From Aphodosoma sp051870875 (GTDB lineage Bacteria; Bacteroidota; Bacteroidia; Bacteroidales; Paludibacteraceae), in assembly GCA_051870875.1 (NCBI GenBank), contig JBJECG010000050.1:29157-93156 (forward strand): a DNA stretch of 64,000 nt. Reading direction: 5' to 3'. This document shows positions 51,082-60,343 of this stretch, in pieces. A program made the position numbers and the translations under genes. Within the stretch, counting starts at the first letter, position 1; every line of letters begins with the position of its first letter. The notes beneath the pieces were generated by a model. The model was not told the DNA's origin. It made no database searches and was given only the letters and a program-made list of their open reading frames with translations.

Positions 51082-52083
51082 ATGATTCGGATTCTGAACA
51101 TATTGATATCAAGCATACTTTTCTGCACCTGTTTTCCCGCCAATGCAAAACAGGACGAGAAAACCTGTACACTGTACGGACATATAGTCAATCAAACGGG
51201 AGAACCTATGGCAGCCGTCATAGTCGAATCCGGCAACGAGGTTTTCACGTTATCGGATACCAACGGTGATTTCGCCCTCACTCTTCAGAAGCGACATCTG
51301 CCGGCCACTGTCACATTCAAATATGTCAAATACTACACCAGAAAAATAGAAGTGAAAACCTGTATGTGTGCCGACACCCTGCAAATAATCATGTTACCCG
51401 GCAGTGATGACAAAGCATACGAATATTCGGCCAAGTTCCGGAATCATGTCTGCGGATTCGGCATCTATCCGTCGTACTCATACTTCAATGCTTCATTCGA
51501 CAGATTTACAGAACTCAACGATACCCAAATCAGACAACTCAACGTCAATTCCCATTATATAGGTTTTGGACTTGACGCTTACATACACAATGTGTATATC
51601 CAACTCAATTTCGGATTTGCACCTTTACAGACTTCATTCTCACCGCAATACCGTCATCTTACCGATTCATACGCAGTATCATTCAATGCCGGCTACACGT
51701 TCAGTCCGGTACGGAACCAGACTCTGTTGATATCACCATTCATCGGAATCAACCATTTGTCATACAACGAATATGTCGCGCCACGCAACAGACATATAAA
51801 CCTTGATGACTATTTCGCCCTCGGCTATGTGGATTACAGTGCCCTGCAATACACCGGATCACTCGGACTCAAGATAGCGGTAAGAATAGCCAGTTTCGGA
51901 CATCTCCGCAAGCAAGGGATATATCTTGCCGCCGGAGCGGCATACAACTTCCGTATAAACCGCCATCCTTACCTTTTCACCCGCGCAACACACATACACA
52001 CATCATCGACAATAGATGTGTTTCCAATAAATGCCCAGGCATCAATCATCTATCAAATAGGACCAAAAGCATTGCCCAAATAA
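51082..52083 (+). CDS. Outer-membrane beta-barrel protein with CarboxypepD_reg-like N-domain
   Basis: 333-aa protein with signal peptide MIRILNILISSILFCTCFPANA. Residues 30-105 form the carboxypeptidase-regulatory-like domain (TLYGHIVNQTGEPMAAVIVES, then LSDTNGDFALTL), common on Bacteroidota outer-membrane proteins. The rest is a beta-barrel (VYIQLNFGFAPLQTSF, FNAGYTFSPVRNQTLLI, KIAVRIASFGHLRK) ending in QASIIYQIGPKALPK. No plug domain, so it is not a SusC-type transporter. Starts 6 nt after nth. Confidence 0.78.
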   Translation: MIRILNILISSILFCTCFPANAKQDEKTCTLYGHIVNQTGEPMAAVIVESGNEVFTLSDTNGDFALTLQKRHLPATVTFKYVKYYTRKIEVKTCMCADTLQIIMLPGSDDKAYEYSAKFRNHVCGFGIYPSYSYFNASFDRFTELNDTQIRQLNVNSHYIGFGLDAYIHNVYIQLNFGFAPLQTSFSPQYRHLTDSYAVSFNAGYTFSPVRNQTLLISPFIGINHLSYNEYVAPRNRHINLDDYFALGYVDYSALQYTGSLGLKIAVRIASFGHLRKQGIYLAAGAAYNFRINRHPYLFTRATHIHTSSTIDVFPINAQASIIYQIGPKALPK

Positions 52084-52208
52084 GGCGCAAGCGATTTACA
52101 AAAACAGTTTATATAATTTATCAGAGTAACTGCAAGATTCCAACTGCAATGAATTTGGCGGCGAATTTTCAAGAGTTACCTGACAATACATAAATTCACA
52201 ACAAGATC

Positions 52209-53300
52209 ATGGCAAATAACATAAAAACAGGAGACAGAGTACGCTACCTCAACGCTGTTGGCGGAGGCATCGTGCGCGGATTCCAAGGCAAGAACATTGT
52301 ACTTGTAGAAGAAGAAGACGGATTTGAAACCCCTGTCCTCGTCAACGAGGTGGTAGTGGTAAAGCCGACCAACCAATATAATTTTCCCGTCGACGAACAT
52401 ATCGAGAAAAACGACGGCGCTCCGACAGGCAAAACCGTCAAACAACAGGAGGAGGAGCCGGAACCGAAAACCGTCATACCAGAATACAGCTGGAACGAAA
52501 GAGACGAAACTCCTGACGGGGAAAGATTGTCTGCTTATCTGGCTTTCGTACCGGCAGACATCAAGCAACTGCAAACCACAGACATGGAGCTGTATGCCAT
52601 CAATGACAGCAACTATTACATACATTTTGCCCTCTATAGCGTCAACAAACATGCGACATTGCGCTACTCCGACACCATAGAACCGCAAACAAAACTTCTT
52701 TTAGGCAACATCAACAAACTGCAACTCAACGAAATCGCCGACCTGCGATTCCAGGCTTTCGCTTACAAAAAAATAGCATTCGCCCCGAAACCTGCCATAG
52801 ATGTCCCCATACACATCAATCCTGTAAAATTCTACAAACTACATTCGTTTACCGAAAACGACTATTTCGATGCCCAGGCCTTTATCGTAAACATAATCAA
52901 AAACGATATTCTCGATCTCGGCATCCAAATCGACCCGGCCAGCATACAGAAAGCCATATGCTCCAAATCCGAGCCTGAACCGAAGCGTCAGCAACCCAAA
53001 CCCAAAAGACAGCACAACGAACCTTTGGAAATAGATCTTCATATCAACGAACTTGTCGATACCACAGCCGGAATGTCACGCGCCGACATTCTCCAACTGC
53101 AACTGTCCACATTCGAGCGTGTAATGAACGAAAACATCAGATACAAAGGGCGCAAAATCATTTTCATACACGGCAAAGGTGAAGGCGTGCTCAGAGCCGA
53201 GATTGAAAAACGTCTGAAACGCAAATACCCCGAATGCCAGTTTTACGATGCATCGTTCCAACAATATGGTTTCGGAGCCACACAGGTAGTCATACACTGA
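52209..53300 (+). CDS. DUF2027-Smr domain protein
   Basis: 363-aa protein. The N-terminal 80 residues are a small beta domain (KTGDRVRYLNAVGGGIVRGF, then VLVNEVVVVKP), the centre is a DUF2027 segment (VPADIKQLQTTDMELYAINDSNYYIHFALYSV), and the C-terminal 90 residues are an Smr domain: EIDLHINELVDT, KIIFIHGKGEGVLRAEIEK (HGKGEG is the conserved loop) and FGATQVVIH. Smr domains act as DNA or RNA endonucleases in MutS2 and relatives, including ribosome rescue. In Bacteroidota this three-part protein is common but uncharacterised. Gene unit of its own. Confidence 0.85.
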   Translation: MANNIKTGDRVRYLNAVGGGIVRGFQGKNIVLVEEEDGFETPVLVNEVVVVKPTNQYNFPVDEHIEKNDGAPTGKTVKQQEEEPEPKTVIPEYSWNERDETPDGERLSAYLAFVPADIKQLQTTDMELYAINDSNYYIHFALYSVNKHATLRYSDTIEPQTKLLLGNINKLQLNEIADLRFQAFAYKKIAFAPKPAIDVPIHINPVKFYKLHSFTENDYFDAQAFIVNIIKNDILDLGIQIDPASIQKAICSKSEPEPKRQQPKPKRQHNEPLEIDLHINELVDTTAGMSRADILQLQLSTFERVMNENIRYKGRKIIFIHGKGEGVLRAEIEKRLKRKYPECQFYDASFQQYGFGATQVVIH

Positions 53301-53354
53301 ATCCCGACAATATCCACACAAACATTACCTCAAACCATATAAATCCGTAATACA

Positions 53355-54026
53355 GTGCCTACCGATTTCAATAAAATACCAGAGCCGTCATTACGACGTC
53401 TGCCGTGGTACCTGTCATACGCCAAGATAGCCCTCAGCCGAGGAGAGACCAACCTGTCAAGCACGCAAATAGCCCAGGAGATAGGCATAGATGCCTCGCA
53501 AGTGGCCAAAGATTTTTCATTTGTCAACATTTCCGGCAAGACCAGAGTCGGCTATGACATTCACCAACTGATTGACACTCTTGACCGTTTCCTCGGATTC
53601 TCAAACTGTCACCGCGCATTCGTATTCGGAGCAGGAAGCCTGGGTTCTTCTCTCATGCACGATGACGGCCTGAAGCAATACGGCCTGCACATAGAGGCTG
53701 CATTCGACATACGTCCGCAAATCGTCGGCACCCAAATAAACCATATCCCCATACAACATACAAATCACTTCTGGGAGCTGCAGAAAGCAATGAATGTGCA
53801 GATAGGAGTCCTGACTGTCCCGGTGGAACAAGCCCAGGATGTGGCCGACATGATGATAGCCGGTGGTATCAAAGCCATCTGGAATTTCACCCCGTTCCGT
53901 ATCAGGGTACCGCAGAACATAGTCGTGCAAAACACGTCGATGTATTCCCATTTGGCCGTAATGTACAACCGGTTACGGGCTGAGAGTGCAGACAATGCGG
54001 AACATGAAGACCTGACCGGAGACTGA
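53355..54026 (+). CDS. rex: Redox-sensing transcriptional repressor Rex
   Basis: 223-aa protein with a GTG start at 53355 (no ATG is nearby in frame). Residues 1-80 form a winged helix (IPEPSLRRLPWYLSYAKIALSRGETNLSSTQIAQEIGIDASQVAKDFSFVN, the family signature), and 80-223 a Rossmann domain with FVFGAGSLGSSLMHDD. Rex senses the NADH/NAD+ ratio and represses fermentation and redox genes. Target sites could not be searched here. Confidence 0.95.
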   Translation: MPTDFNKIPEPSLRRLPWYLSYAKIALSRGETNLSSTQIAQEIGIDASQVAKDFSFVNISGKTRVGYDIHQLIDTLDRFLGFSNCHRAFVFGAGSLGSSLMHDDGLKQYGLHIEAAFDIRPQIVGTQINHIPIQHTNHFWELQKAMNVQIGVLTVPVEQAQDVADMMIAGGIKAIWNFTPFRIRVPQNIVVQNTSMYSHLAVMYNRLRAESADNAEHEDLTGD

Positions 54027-54109
54027 CCGCCATACGCCACAGACATGTTTATGACAAAACCTCCCTATATACACCGACATTAAAAACACCAATAAAGTTT
54101 CACAGTCCG

Positions 54110-54724
54110 ATGAAAATAATTTGCGTAGGATGGAACTATCCTCTGCACAACGCCGAAATGGGAAGGGGCAATGCACCCGAATACCCGACAATATTCATGA
54201 AACCCGACACAGCCCTGCTACGCGAAAACCGACCGTTCTTCATACCCGATTTTTCCGGTCAGGTAGAACACGAAATAGAAATTGTAGTAAAAATCAACCG
54301 TCTCGGACACGATATAGAGCCGCGCTTCGCCCACCGCTACTATTCGGAAATAGGACTTGGTGTAGATTTCACCGCACGCGACCTGCAAAACAAATGCAAG
54401 ACAACCGGAGCACCGTGGGAAATATCCAAGGGGTTCGACAACTCCGCAGTCATCAGCAAATTCATGCCGCTTTCATCACTGCCGCCTATAGACAACATAC
54501 ACTTCTCACTGCTGAAAAACGGTATTCTACAGCAACAAGGCGATACACGGCAAATGATTTTTCCTGTAAACAACATCATATCGTATGTCAGCAGATTCTT
54601 CACGCTGAAAATAGGTGACCTGATTTACACCGGTACGCCGTCCGGAGTCTCAAAAGTCAATATCAACGATCATATCGAAGGTTATATCGAAGATATCAAA
54701 TTGCTTGATTTCATGGTAAAATAA
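54110..54724 (+). CDS. Fumarylacetoacetate hydrolase family protein
   Basis: 204-aa protein with the FAH catalytic pattern: VGWNYPLHNAEM, PTIFMKPDTALL, the metal-binding VEHEIEIVVKI (Glu-x-Glu), DFTARDLQNKCKTTGAPWEISKGFD and the C-terminal GDLIYTGTPSGV. Small members of this family act as acylpyruvate hydrolases or oxaloacetate decarboxylases. Its substrate here is unknown. Followed after 163 nt by the porU gene, whose strong promoter makes it a separate unit. Confidence 0.88.
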   Translation: MKIICVGWNYPLHNAEMGRGNAPEYPTIFMKPDTALLRENRPFFIPDFSGQVEHEIEIVVKINRLGHDIEPRFAHRYYSEIGLGVDFTARDLQNKCKTTGAPWEISKGFDNSAVISKFMPLSSLPPIDNIHFSLLKNGILQQQGDTRQMIFPVNNIISYVSRFFTLKIGDLIYTGTPSGVSKVNINDHIEGYIEDIKLLDFMVK

Positions 54725-54797
54725 CCTTGTACACGGACTGACAACCCAATCTATCCTGACTTTTTCTGGTGTTTCCATGCGTTTTTGCAGGCAAAAC

Positions 54798-54828
54798 TTT
54801 GTAAATCCAAATAAAATAAATATCTTTG
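54798..54828 (+). promoter_or_regulatory. Strong Bacteroides-type promoter of porU
   Basis: TTTG (54798-54801), 19-nt spacer, TATCTTTG (54821-54828): exact consensus, 59 nt before the chosen porU ATG at 54888. Confidence 0.75.
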
Positions 54829-54887
54829 TCAGACGTTTTATCCGTGCAAGAGTTATATTGCGACAAGACAACTCACTCGCATTATTC

Positions 54888-57800
54888 ATGACTATCAGAC
54901 TATTGTATATTCCTTTGATCACCGTGGCGTTGCTCTGCATCCCATACCGGCTTCATTGCCAGGATACAACAGGCGGTATGCAATGTTCGTACGGTACGGC
55001 ATCTACAGGCCGCTACGCCGAGAACTCGGTATTGGGCAGCGGCGAATGGATTAAAATCCGGGTATCGCAAAACGGCATATATAAAATCACGTACGAACAA
55101 CTGGTAGCAATGGGAGTGTCAGCTCCTGAAAATGTCCGTATCTACGGATACGGCGGGGGGGGGTTGTCTGAAAATTTCAAAGACAGATATACCGATGACC
55201 TTCCCCCAATAGGCATGTACATCAACAAGGGTGACGACAATACCTTCAACAAGGGCGATTATATCCTTTTCTATGCACAAGGCCCCATCTCATGGAGTTA
55301 TGACTACACCGCCAACAGCCTGAGACACACAGTCAACCCTTACTCTGACTACGGCTACTATTTTATCACCTCAAGTAAAGGTACATCCGACAATATGCAA
55401 TACGCCAAACAATTGGAAAAGGACAATGATGAAACAATAGACTACTACAATGACTGTTACCTGCACGAAACAGACCGCATCAACATATTGTCTTCAGGCA
55501 AAATGTTTTTCAACGAAGAATTCAACAGCACCAATCAGTCGCACTCATTCACAGCCAATATTCCGGATATAGTACCCAACTCTCATGCCACAATAGAAAT
55601 ATCCGCAGCCCAAAAAGCCAACAGCAGCGAGAAAATATCTGTCCAAATAAACAACAGTGCCATAGGTGCATTGACACTCAACAAATTGGAGAACAATGCA
55701 AAAATAGCCGTTGCGCGAAACATCATACCGTTCACAGCCACATCCGACAATTTCAACATAAGCCTGACATATTCCAACCGCAACCAACTGGCATACCTCG
55801 ACTATTTTGTTCTCAATACCAAACGCTATCTAAAAAAAACAAATACCAATCCCCTGTACTTTTGTTTCGCAGACAAGGTATCGATGCCCGGCAATTACGA
55901 ATTTCAGATATCGGGCACAGACAACAATACCATGGTGTGGGATGTGACCGACATCACAGACATCAGAATAATGCACACTACAACGACAAACAGCATAACC
56001 TCATTTGTAGACAAGGTCAATATTCCGAGGCAATATGTTGCATTCAACCCGAAATCGGATCAATTTCCAACACCTACCGTAATAGGCCGAATACCCAACC
56101 AGAATCTGCATGCCGAAAGCCAAGCGGACATGATCATAATATCACACTCTGATTTTATGAACGAAGCCCACCGCCTTGCCAAAGCCCACAATGAACTTGA
56201 CGGAATGAATGTCGTTGTAGCCGATGCGGAAAACGTATACAACGAATTTTCATCCGGTACTCCGGATGCAACGGCATACCGCCGTTTTGCCAAAATGTTT
56301 TACGACAGAGCCACATCAGAAACCTCGGCGCCGAAATACCTTCTGCTTTTCGGTGACGGTAGTTTCGACAACCGGCAAATACTCAAGGCAAACACGGATA
56401 AAAACATCTACCGTCTGCTGACATACCAGACAGACAATTCGTACTCAGATCTGGCATCAGTTGTCACCGATGATTACTTCTGCTTTCTCGATGACTCCGA
56501 CGGGCGCAACATTTCGGCCAATTCAATGGATATGGCAGTAGGCCGTATCCCCGCCTATACTATAGAACAGGCAAAGGCTGTTGTAGACAAAACAATACGC
56601 TACATGCAAAACGAAGAATACGGGACATGGAAGAACCAAGGTATATTCCTGGCTGATGACGGCGACGGCAACGATCACATAGAAGGCTCAGACTCGACAT
56701 GTAATCTTACCCAGCAACTTTATCCAGATTTTCTCACAAGAAAACTCTTTTTCGATTCCTACAAACAGGAAAGTTCGGCCTCGGGAGAAAGCTACCCAAT
56801 ACTACGCAAAGAGTTTATGGATTACATCAGTTCAGGCGTACTCATGATCAATTATATGGGACATGGCGGGTACAACGGTTGGGCAAACGAACAGATACTG
56901 AAATTTGATGACGTAGCCAATATGTACAACACCAAGCTACCGTTATTCTACGCCGCCACGTGCAACTTTTCAAGGTTCGATGATTTTCTGGAGTCTACCG
57001 GCGAACGTCTGGTAACCCATGCCAACGGCGGTGCCATAGCTACCATCTCGGCCGCACGAACCGTAATCACACGTCAAAACAATCTTCTCAATTTTGAATT
57101 TGCCAAGGAAATACTCAATTCAACCGACGGCAGACCCAATACCATTGGCTACTCCCTCATGCAAGCCAAGAACAGACGTGCAAAAAACAACGACATAAAC
57201 CGTCTCAGCTACACTATCCTCGGCGATCCGGCCGTACGTCCAAACTATCCGACATCCCATACCGTCATAATAGATACCATCAATGACAAAGCTATAAAAT
57301 CAACGACAGACACTGTCGGAGCTTTAGATATGGCAGTATTCAAAGGATACGTATCAGACAAAACCAGCGACAAAGAAACCGCAGATGTTTCATTCAACGG
57401 ATATGTCAATGTCAAAGTATTTGACAAACAGCAAACACTCACCACCCTTGCCAACGATGCAGATTCCCGTCCATATTCATACACCTACCGCTCTACTCCA
57501 ATCTATACTGGGCAAGTAATGGTAACCAACGGACGGTTCGAGGTACGATTCATAGTACCGAAAGATATAAAATACAATTTCGGAGCCGGAATCGTTATAA
57601 TGTATGCAGCTGACCCCGAACGCGGTTTTGAAGGGAACGGACACTGCAACAATCTGATTATAGGAGGGGAAAACCCTGACATAGAATGGGAAAACGATGG
57701 CCCTGAAATCAGTATGTATCTCAATAGCAATCAGTTCAAAAACGGTGATCGGGTAAACGAAAACCCGTTGTTCGTCGCCAATATATCGGATAAAAGCGGT

Positions 57801-58355
57801 ATAAACACCGTAGGGACAGGATTCGGCCATGACATAATACTCAAACTCGACAACGACCCGCAACAGGAATATATACTCAACTCATACTATGAATCGGTTT
57901 ACGGAAGATACGACAAAGGTCACATACACTACCAACTTACAGACTTGCAAGAAGGAAAGCATACTCTCTATTTCAGGGTATGGGACATGCAGAACAACTC
58001 ATCGTCTGCACAACTGGATTTTGAAGTTGTAAAAGGTCTGGCTCCGGAAGTAAACAACCTGACGGTCTATCCCAATCCGGTAAAAGGACAGGCCAATATC
58101 ATAATAGAAAACGACCGGCCGAACCAACCGGCCGAAGTATATGTATATGTCTATGATTTCTCAGGTAAAATGGTATGGACAAACAACGGATACTACACCA
58201 CGGACACCTCCAACCGTATCACCATGCAATGGGACATCAATGATGCCGGCAGCCGGGGAATCGCAAACGGACTGTATTTAGTCAAAGCAGTCATGACAGA
58301 TACCAACGGAGAAAAAGACAAGAAAACTACAAAAATACTGGTTCAAAGACAATAA
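54888..58355 (+). CDS. porU: Type IX secretion system sortase PorU (C25 family)
   Basis: I start at the ATG at 54888 (MTIRLLYIPLITVALLCIPYRLHC, signal peptide), giving 1155 aa; the frame extends 37 codons upstream but there the promoter lies. The N-terminal region contains SGEWIKIRVSQNGIYKITYEQL, typical of PorU. The C25 catalytic domain has His659 (NYMGHGGYNGW) and Cys692 (AATCNFSRFDD). The C-terminal part includes LTVYPNPVKGQANIIIEND (about residue 1057 on) and GLYLVKAVMTDTNG, like a type IX sorting domain. PorU removes sorting domains from cargo and attaches them to A-type LPS. PorV follows directly. Confidence 0.93.
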   Translation: MTIRLLYIPLITVALLCIPYRLHCQDTTGGMQCSYGTASTGRYAENSVLGSGEWIKIRVSQNGIYKITYEQLVAMGVSAPENVRIYGYGGGGLSENFKDRYTDDLPPIGMYINKGDDNTFNKGDYILFYAQGPISWSYDYTANSLRHTVNPYSDYGYYFITSSKGTSDNMQYAKQLEKDNDETIDYYNDCYLHETDRINILSSGKMFFNEEFNSTNQSHSFTANIPDIVPNSHATIEISAAQKANSSEKISVQINNSAIGALTLNKLENNAKIAVARNIIPFTATSDNFNISLTYSNRNQLAYLDYFVLNTKRYLKKTNTNPLYFCFADKVSMPGNYEFQISGTDNNTMVWDVTDITDIRIMHTTTTNSITSFVDKVNIPRQYVAFNPKSDQFPTPTVIGRIPNQNLHAESQADMIIISHSDFMNEAHRLAKAHNELDGMNVVVADAENVYNEFSSGTPDATAYRRFAKMFYDRATSETSAPKYLLLFGDGSFDNRQILKANTDKNIYRLLTYQTDNSYSDLASVVTDDYFCFLDDSDGRNISANSMDMAVGRIPAYTIEQAKAVVDKTIRYMQNEEYGTWKNQGIFLADDGDGNDHIEGSDSTCNLTQQLYPDFLTRKLFFDSYKQESSASGESYPILRKEFMDYISSGVLMINYMGHGGYNGWANEQILKFDDVANMYNTKLPLFYAATCNFSRFDDFLESTGERLVTHANGGAIATISAARTVITRQNNLLNFEFAKEILNSTDGRPNTIGYSLMQAKNRRAKNNDINRLSYTILGDPAVRPNYPTSHTVIIDTINDKAIKSTTDTVGALDMAVFKGYVSDKTSDKETADVSFNGYVNVKVFDKQQTLTTLANDADSRPYSYTYRSTPIYTGQVMVTNGRFEVRFIVPKDIKYNFGAGIVIMYAADPERGFEGNGHCNNLIIGGENPDIEWENDGPEISMYLNSNQFKNGDRVNENPLFVANISDKSGINTVGTGFGHDIILKLDNDPQQEYILNSYYESVYGRYDKGHIHYQLTDLQEGKHTLYFRVWDMQNNSSSAQLDFEVVKGLAPEVNNLTVYPNPVKGQANIIIENDRPNQPAEVYVYVYDFSGKMVWTNNGYYTTDTSNRITMQWDINDAGSRGIANGLYLVKAVMTDTNGEKDKKTTKILVQRQ

Positions 58356-58503
58356 AACCCCTAACATAGCCGTTGTATACAGTATACGTGGGCTGTCTGA
58401 CCAAACCAATGGGGAACTTGCCTATAAGCAAGTATCGCATACATAATCAGTACAGAAAATGTATTCACGACAAAACAAAACCAAATTCAATTATAATCTT
58501 AGT

Positions 58504-59700
58504 ATGAAAAAAACTATTATTGCAGTAATGGCACTTTGTGCAACACTTACCTCATTTGCACAAAACCAAAACGAAAACCCATTATTCAATCCTCTCATCA
58601 CCGGAGTACCGTCATTGTCAATATGCCCTGATGCTGCAGCCGGCGGTATGGGTGACATAGGTGTGGCAACAAACTCCGACATCAATTCCCAGTATTGGAA
58701 CTCATCAAAATATGCACAAAACGCAAGTAGTGCGGGTTTTGCGTTCTCATACACACCTTGGTTGCGCAGTTTGGGCGTAAACGACATCCATCTGGCATAT
58801 CTCGCCGGCTACTATACTCCAAGCAAAATGGCAGGTACCGTCAGTGCATCGCTCCGGTTCTTCTCCTTGGGAGAGGTTCTGCTCCGCGAAAGCGCCGATG
58901 CCATACCGGTAAAAGCCAACCCATACGAACTGGCATTTGATCTCGGCTACTCACGTATTCTGGCAGAAAATTTCTCCATGGGAGTCGTATTGCGTCTGGT
59001 GGCATCTGACCTAAGCGCAAAAACAGACGCCAACTACTACACAGGTTATGCTTTTGCTGCCGATATCAACGGCTATTACAACCTGCCTATCGACATCAAG
59101 ACCGGTACTTCACGTTTCATGGTCGGATTCAACATCTCCAACCTTGGCACAAAAGTCACTTATGACAAGGGAGACAATTTCAATTTCCTACCTTTGAATC
59201 TCCGTCTCGGTGTCGGCTATCAAATACCGTTCGACAAATACAACCGTCTGCTCATATCTTTGGAGGCAAACAAATTTATGGTACCTTCCCGCTACTCGCG
59301 TTTCACTGAAGGTTTCGACCCTGATGACGAAAGCACATGGGCCATGTCTGCACAGCAGTACAACGATATATCGACAATGAAAGGTTTAGGTATGTCGTGG
59401 TGTGATGCACCAGGCGGTGCGGCTGAAGAATTCCGCGAAATAAACTGGGCTGCAGGATTGGAATATGCTTACAACGAACAGTTCTTCGGACGTTTCGGCT
59501 ACAGCAACGAGGCAAAAGACAAAGGCAACCGCAAATATTTCACAGTAGGTGCCGGCTTCAAACTTTCGGCATTCAAACTTGATGTCGGCTACGTCATTTC
59601 ACTTGCCCAAAACAATCCGCTTGACCAAACACTGCGCTTTACCCTCTCGTTCGATGTAGATGGTCTCAAAGCTCTTGCCGACAGAGGTAGCGACAAATGA
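58504..59700 (+). CDS. porV: Type IX secretion system outer-membrane protein PorV (LptO)
   Basis: The ATG at 58504 (MKKTIIAVMALCATLTSFAQ, signal peptide) gives 398 aa; the frame is open 15 codons further. NPLFNPLITGVPSLSICPDAAAGGMGDIGVATNSDINSQYWNSSKYA is a hallmark of PorV, a FadL-like 14-strand barrel that carries substrates to PorU for processing. The barrel continues with LAFDLGYSRILAENFSMGVVLRLV and ends TLRFTLSFDVDGLKAL. It is 148 nt after porU and probably in the same operon. Confidence 0.94.
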   Translation: MKKTIIAVMALCATLTSFAQNQNENPLFNPLITGVPSLSICPDAAAGGMGDIGVATNSDINSQYWNSSKYAQNASSAGFAFSYTPWLRSLGVNDIHLAYLAGYYTPSKMAGTVSASLRFFSLGEVLLRESADAIPVKANPYELAFDLGYSRILAENFSMGVVLRLVASDLSAKTDANYYTGYAFAADINGYYNLPIDIKTGTSRFMVGFNISNLGTKVTYDKGDNFNFLPLNLRLGVGYQIPFDKYNRLLISLEANKFMVPSRYSRFTEGFDPDDESTWAMSAQQYNDISTMKGLGMSWCDAPGGAAEEFREINWAAGLEYAYNEQFFGRFGYSNEAKDKGNRKYFTVGAGFKLSAFKLDVGYVISLAQNNPLDQTLRFTLSFDVDGLKALADRGSDK

Positions 59701-59743
59701 GCAACGACAGATATATCTCATTCACCCAAACACAATAAATAAA

Positions 59744-59780
59744 TTAAGGACGAAGGCACTACATTGCTCTTCGTCCTTAA
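59744..59780 (+). terminator. Hairpin between porV and ispF
   Basis: 12-bp perfect stem (59744-59755 with 59769-59780), 13-nt loop, 44 nt after the porV stop. A long T-run is missing on the plus strand, so efficiency is uncertain; the ispF start at 59791 is immediately downstream. Confidence 0.55.
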
Positions 59781-59790
59781 CTCTGTAAAA

Positions 59791-60273
59791 ATGACAAACA
59801 TACGTATCGGAATGGGATACGACGTGCATCGTCTTGTCCCTGGACGGCCTCTTTTTCTCGGAGGTATAGAAATACCGCACAGCATGGGACTTCTCGGACA
59901 CTCGGATGCTGATGTCATCATACATGCAATATGTGACGCCCTGCTTGGTGCAGCGGCACTCCGTGACATAGGCTTTCATTTCCCTGACAAATCCGACGAG
60001 TTCAAAGATATAGACAGCAAAATACTTTTGCAGCGTACGGTTGCCCTACTCACTGATAGAGGTTACACCATAGGCAATGTAGATGCAACAATATGCGCCG
60101 AATCTCCCAAACTCAATCCGTACATCCCTACTATGACAAAAACTTTGGCCGACTGTATGAAAATTCCGGCAGATGCCGTAAGCATCAAGGCTACGACAAC
60201 TGAAAAACTCGGTTTCGTAGGTCACGAAGAAGGGATGGCTGCATACGCCGTGGCTCTGATTGAAAAACAGTGA
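59791..60273 (+). CDS. ispF: 2-C-methyl-D-erythritol 2,4-cyclodiphosphate synthase
   Basis: I start at the ATG at 59791 (MTNIRIGMGYDVHRLVPGR), giving 160 aa, the usual length; a TTG nine codons upstream lies inside the terminator hairpin. Zinc ligands Asp11 and His13 (GYDVHRL) and His in LLGHSDADV are present, as are GDIGFHFPD-like LRDIGFHFPDK and the C-terminal KATTTEKLGFVGHEEGMAAYAVALI. Makes MEcPP in the MEP isoprenoid pathway. Confidence 0.96.
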   Translation: MTNIRIGMGYDVHRLVPGRPLFLGGIEIPHSMGLLGHSDADVIIHAICDALLGAAALRDIGFHFPDKSDEFKDIDSKILLQRTVALLTDRGYTIGNVDATICAESPKLNPYIPTMTKTLADCMKIPADAVSIKATTTEKLGFVGHEEGMAAYAVALIEKQ

Positions 60274-60343
60274 ATCAGATTGAAAAGACAAATTGAAGAA
60301 TACGACAAAAAACAACTGACAACGCCATAAATCCATACGCGCC

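Noticed and set aside
54777..54887. 37-codon upstream extension of the PorU frame.
   Set aside because: The consensus promoter lies inside it and the residues are not a signal peptide; the ATG at 54888 starts a clear signal sequence.
58356..58503. Small GTATAC-type palindrome between porU and porV.
   Set aside because: Too short to call a terminator or operator, no T-run.
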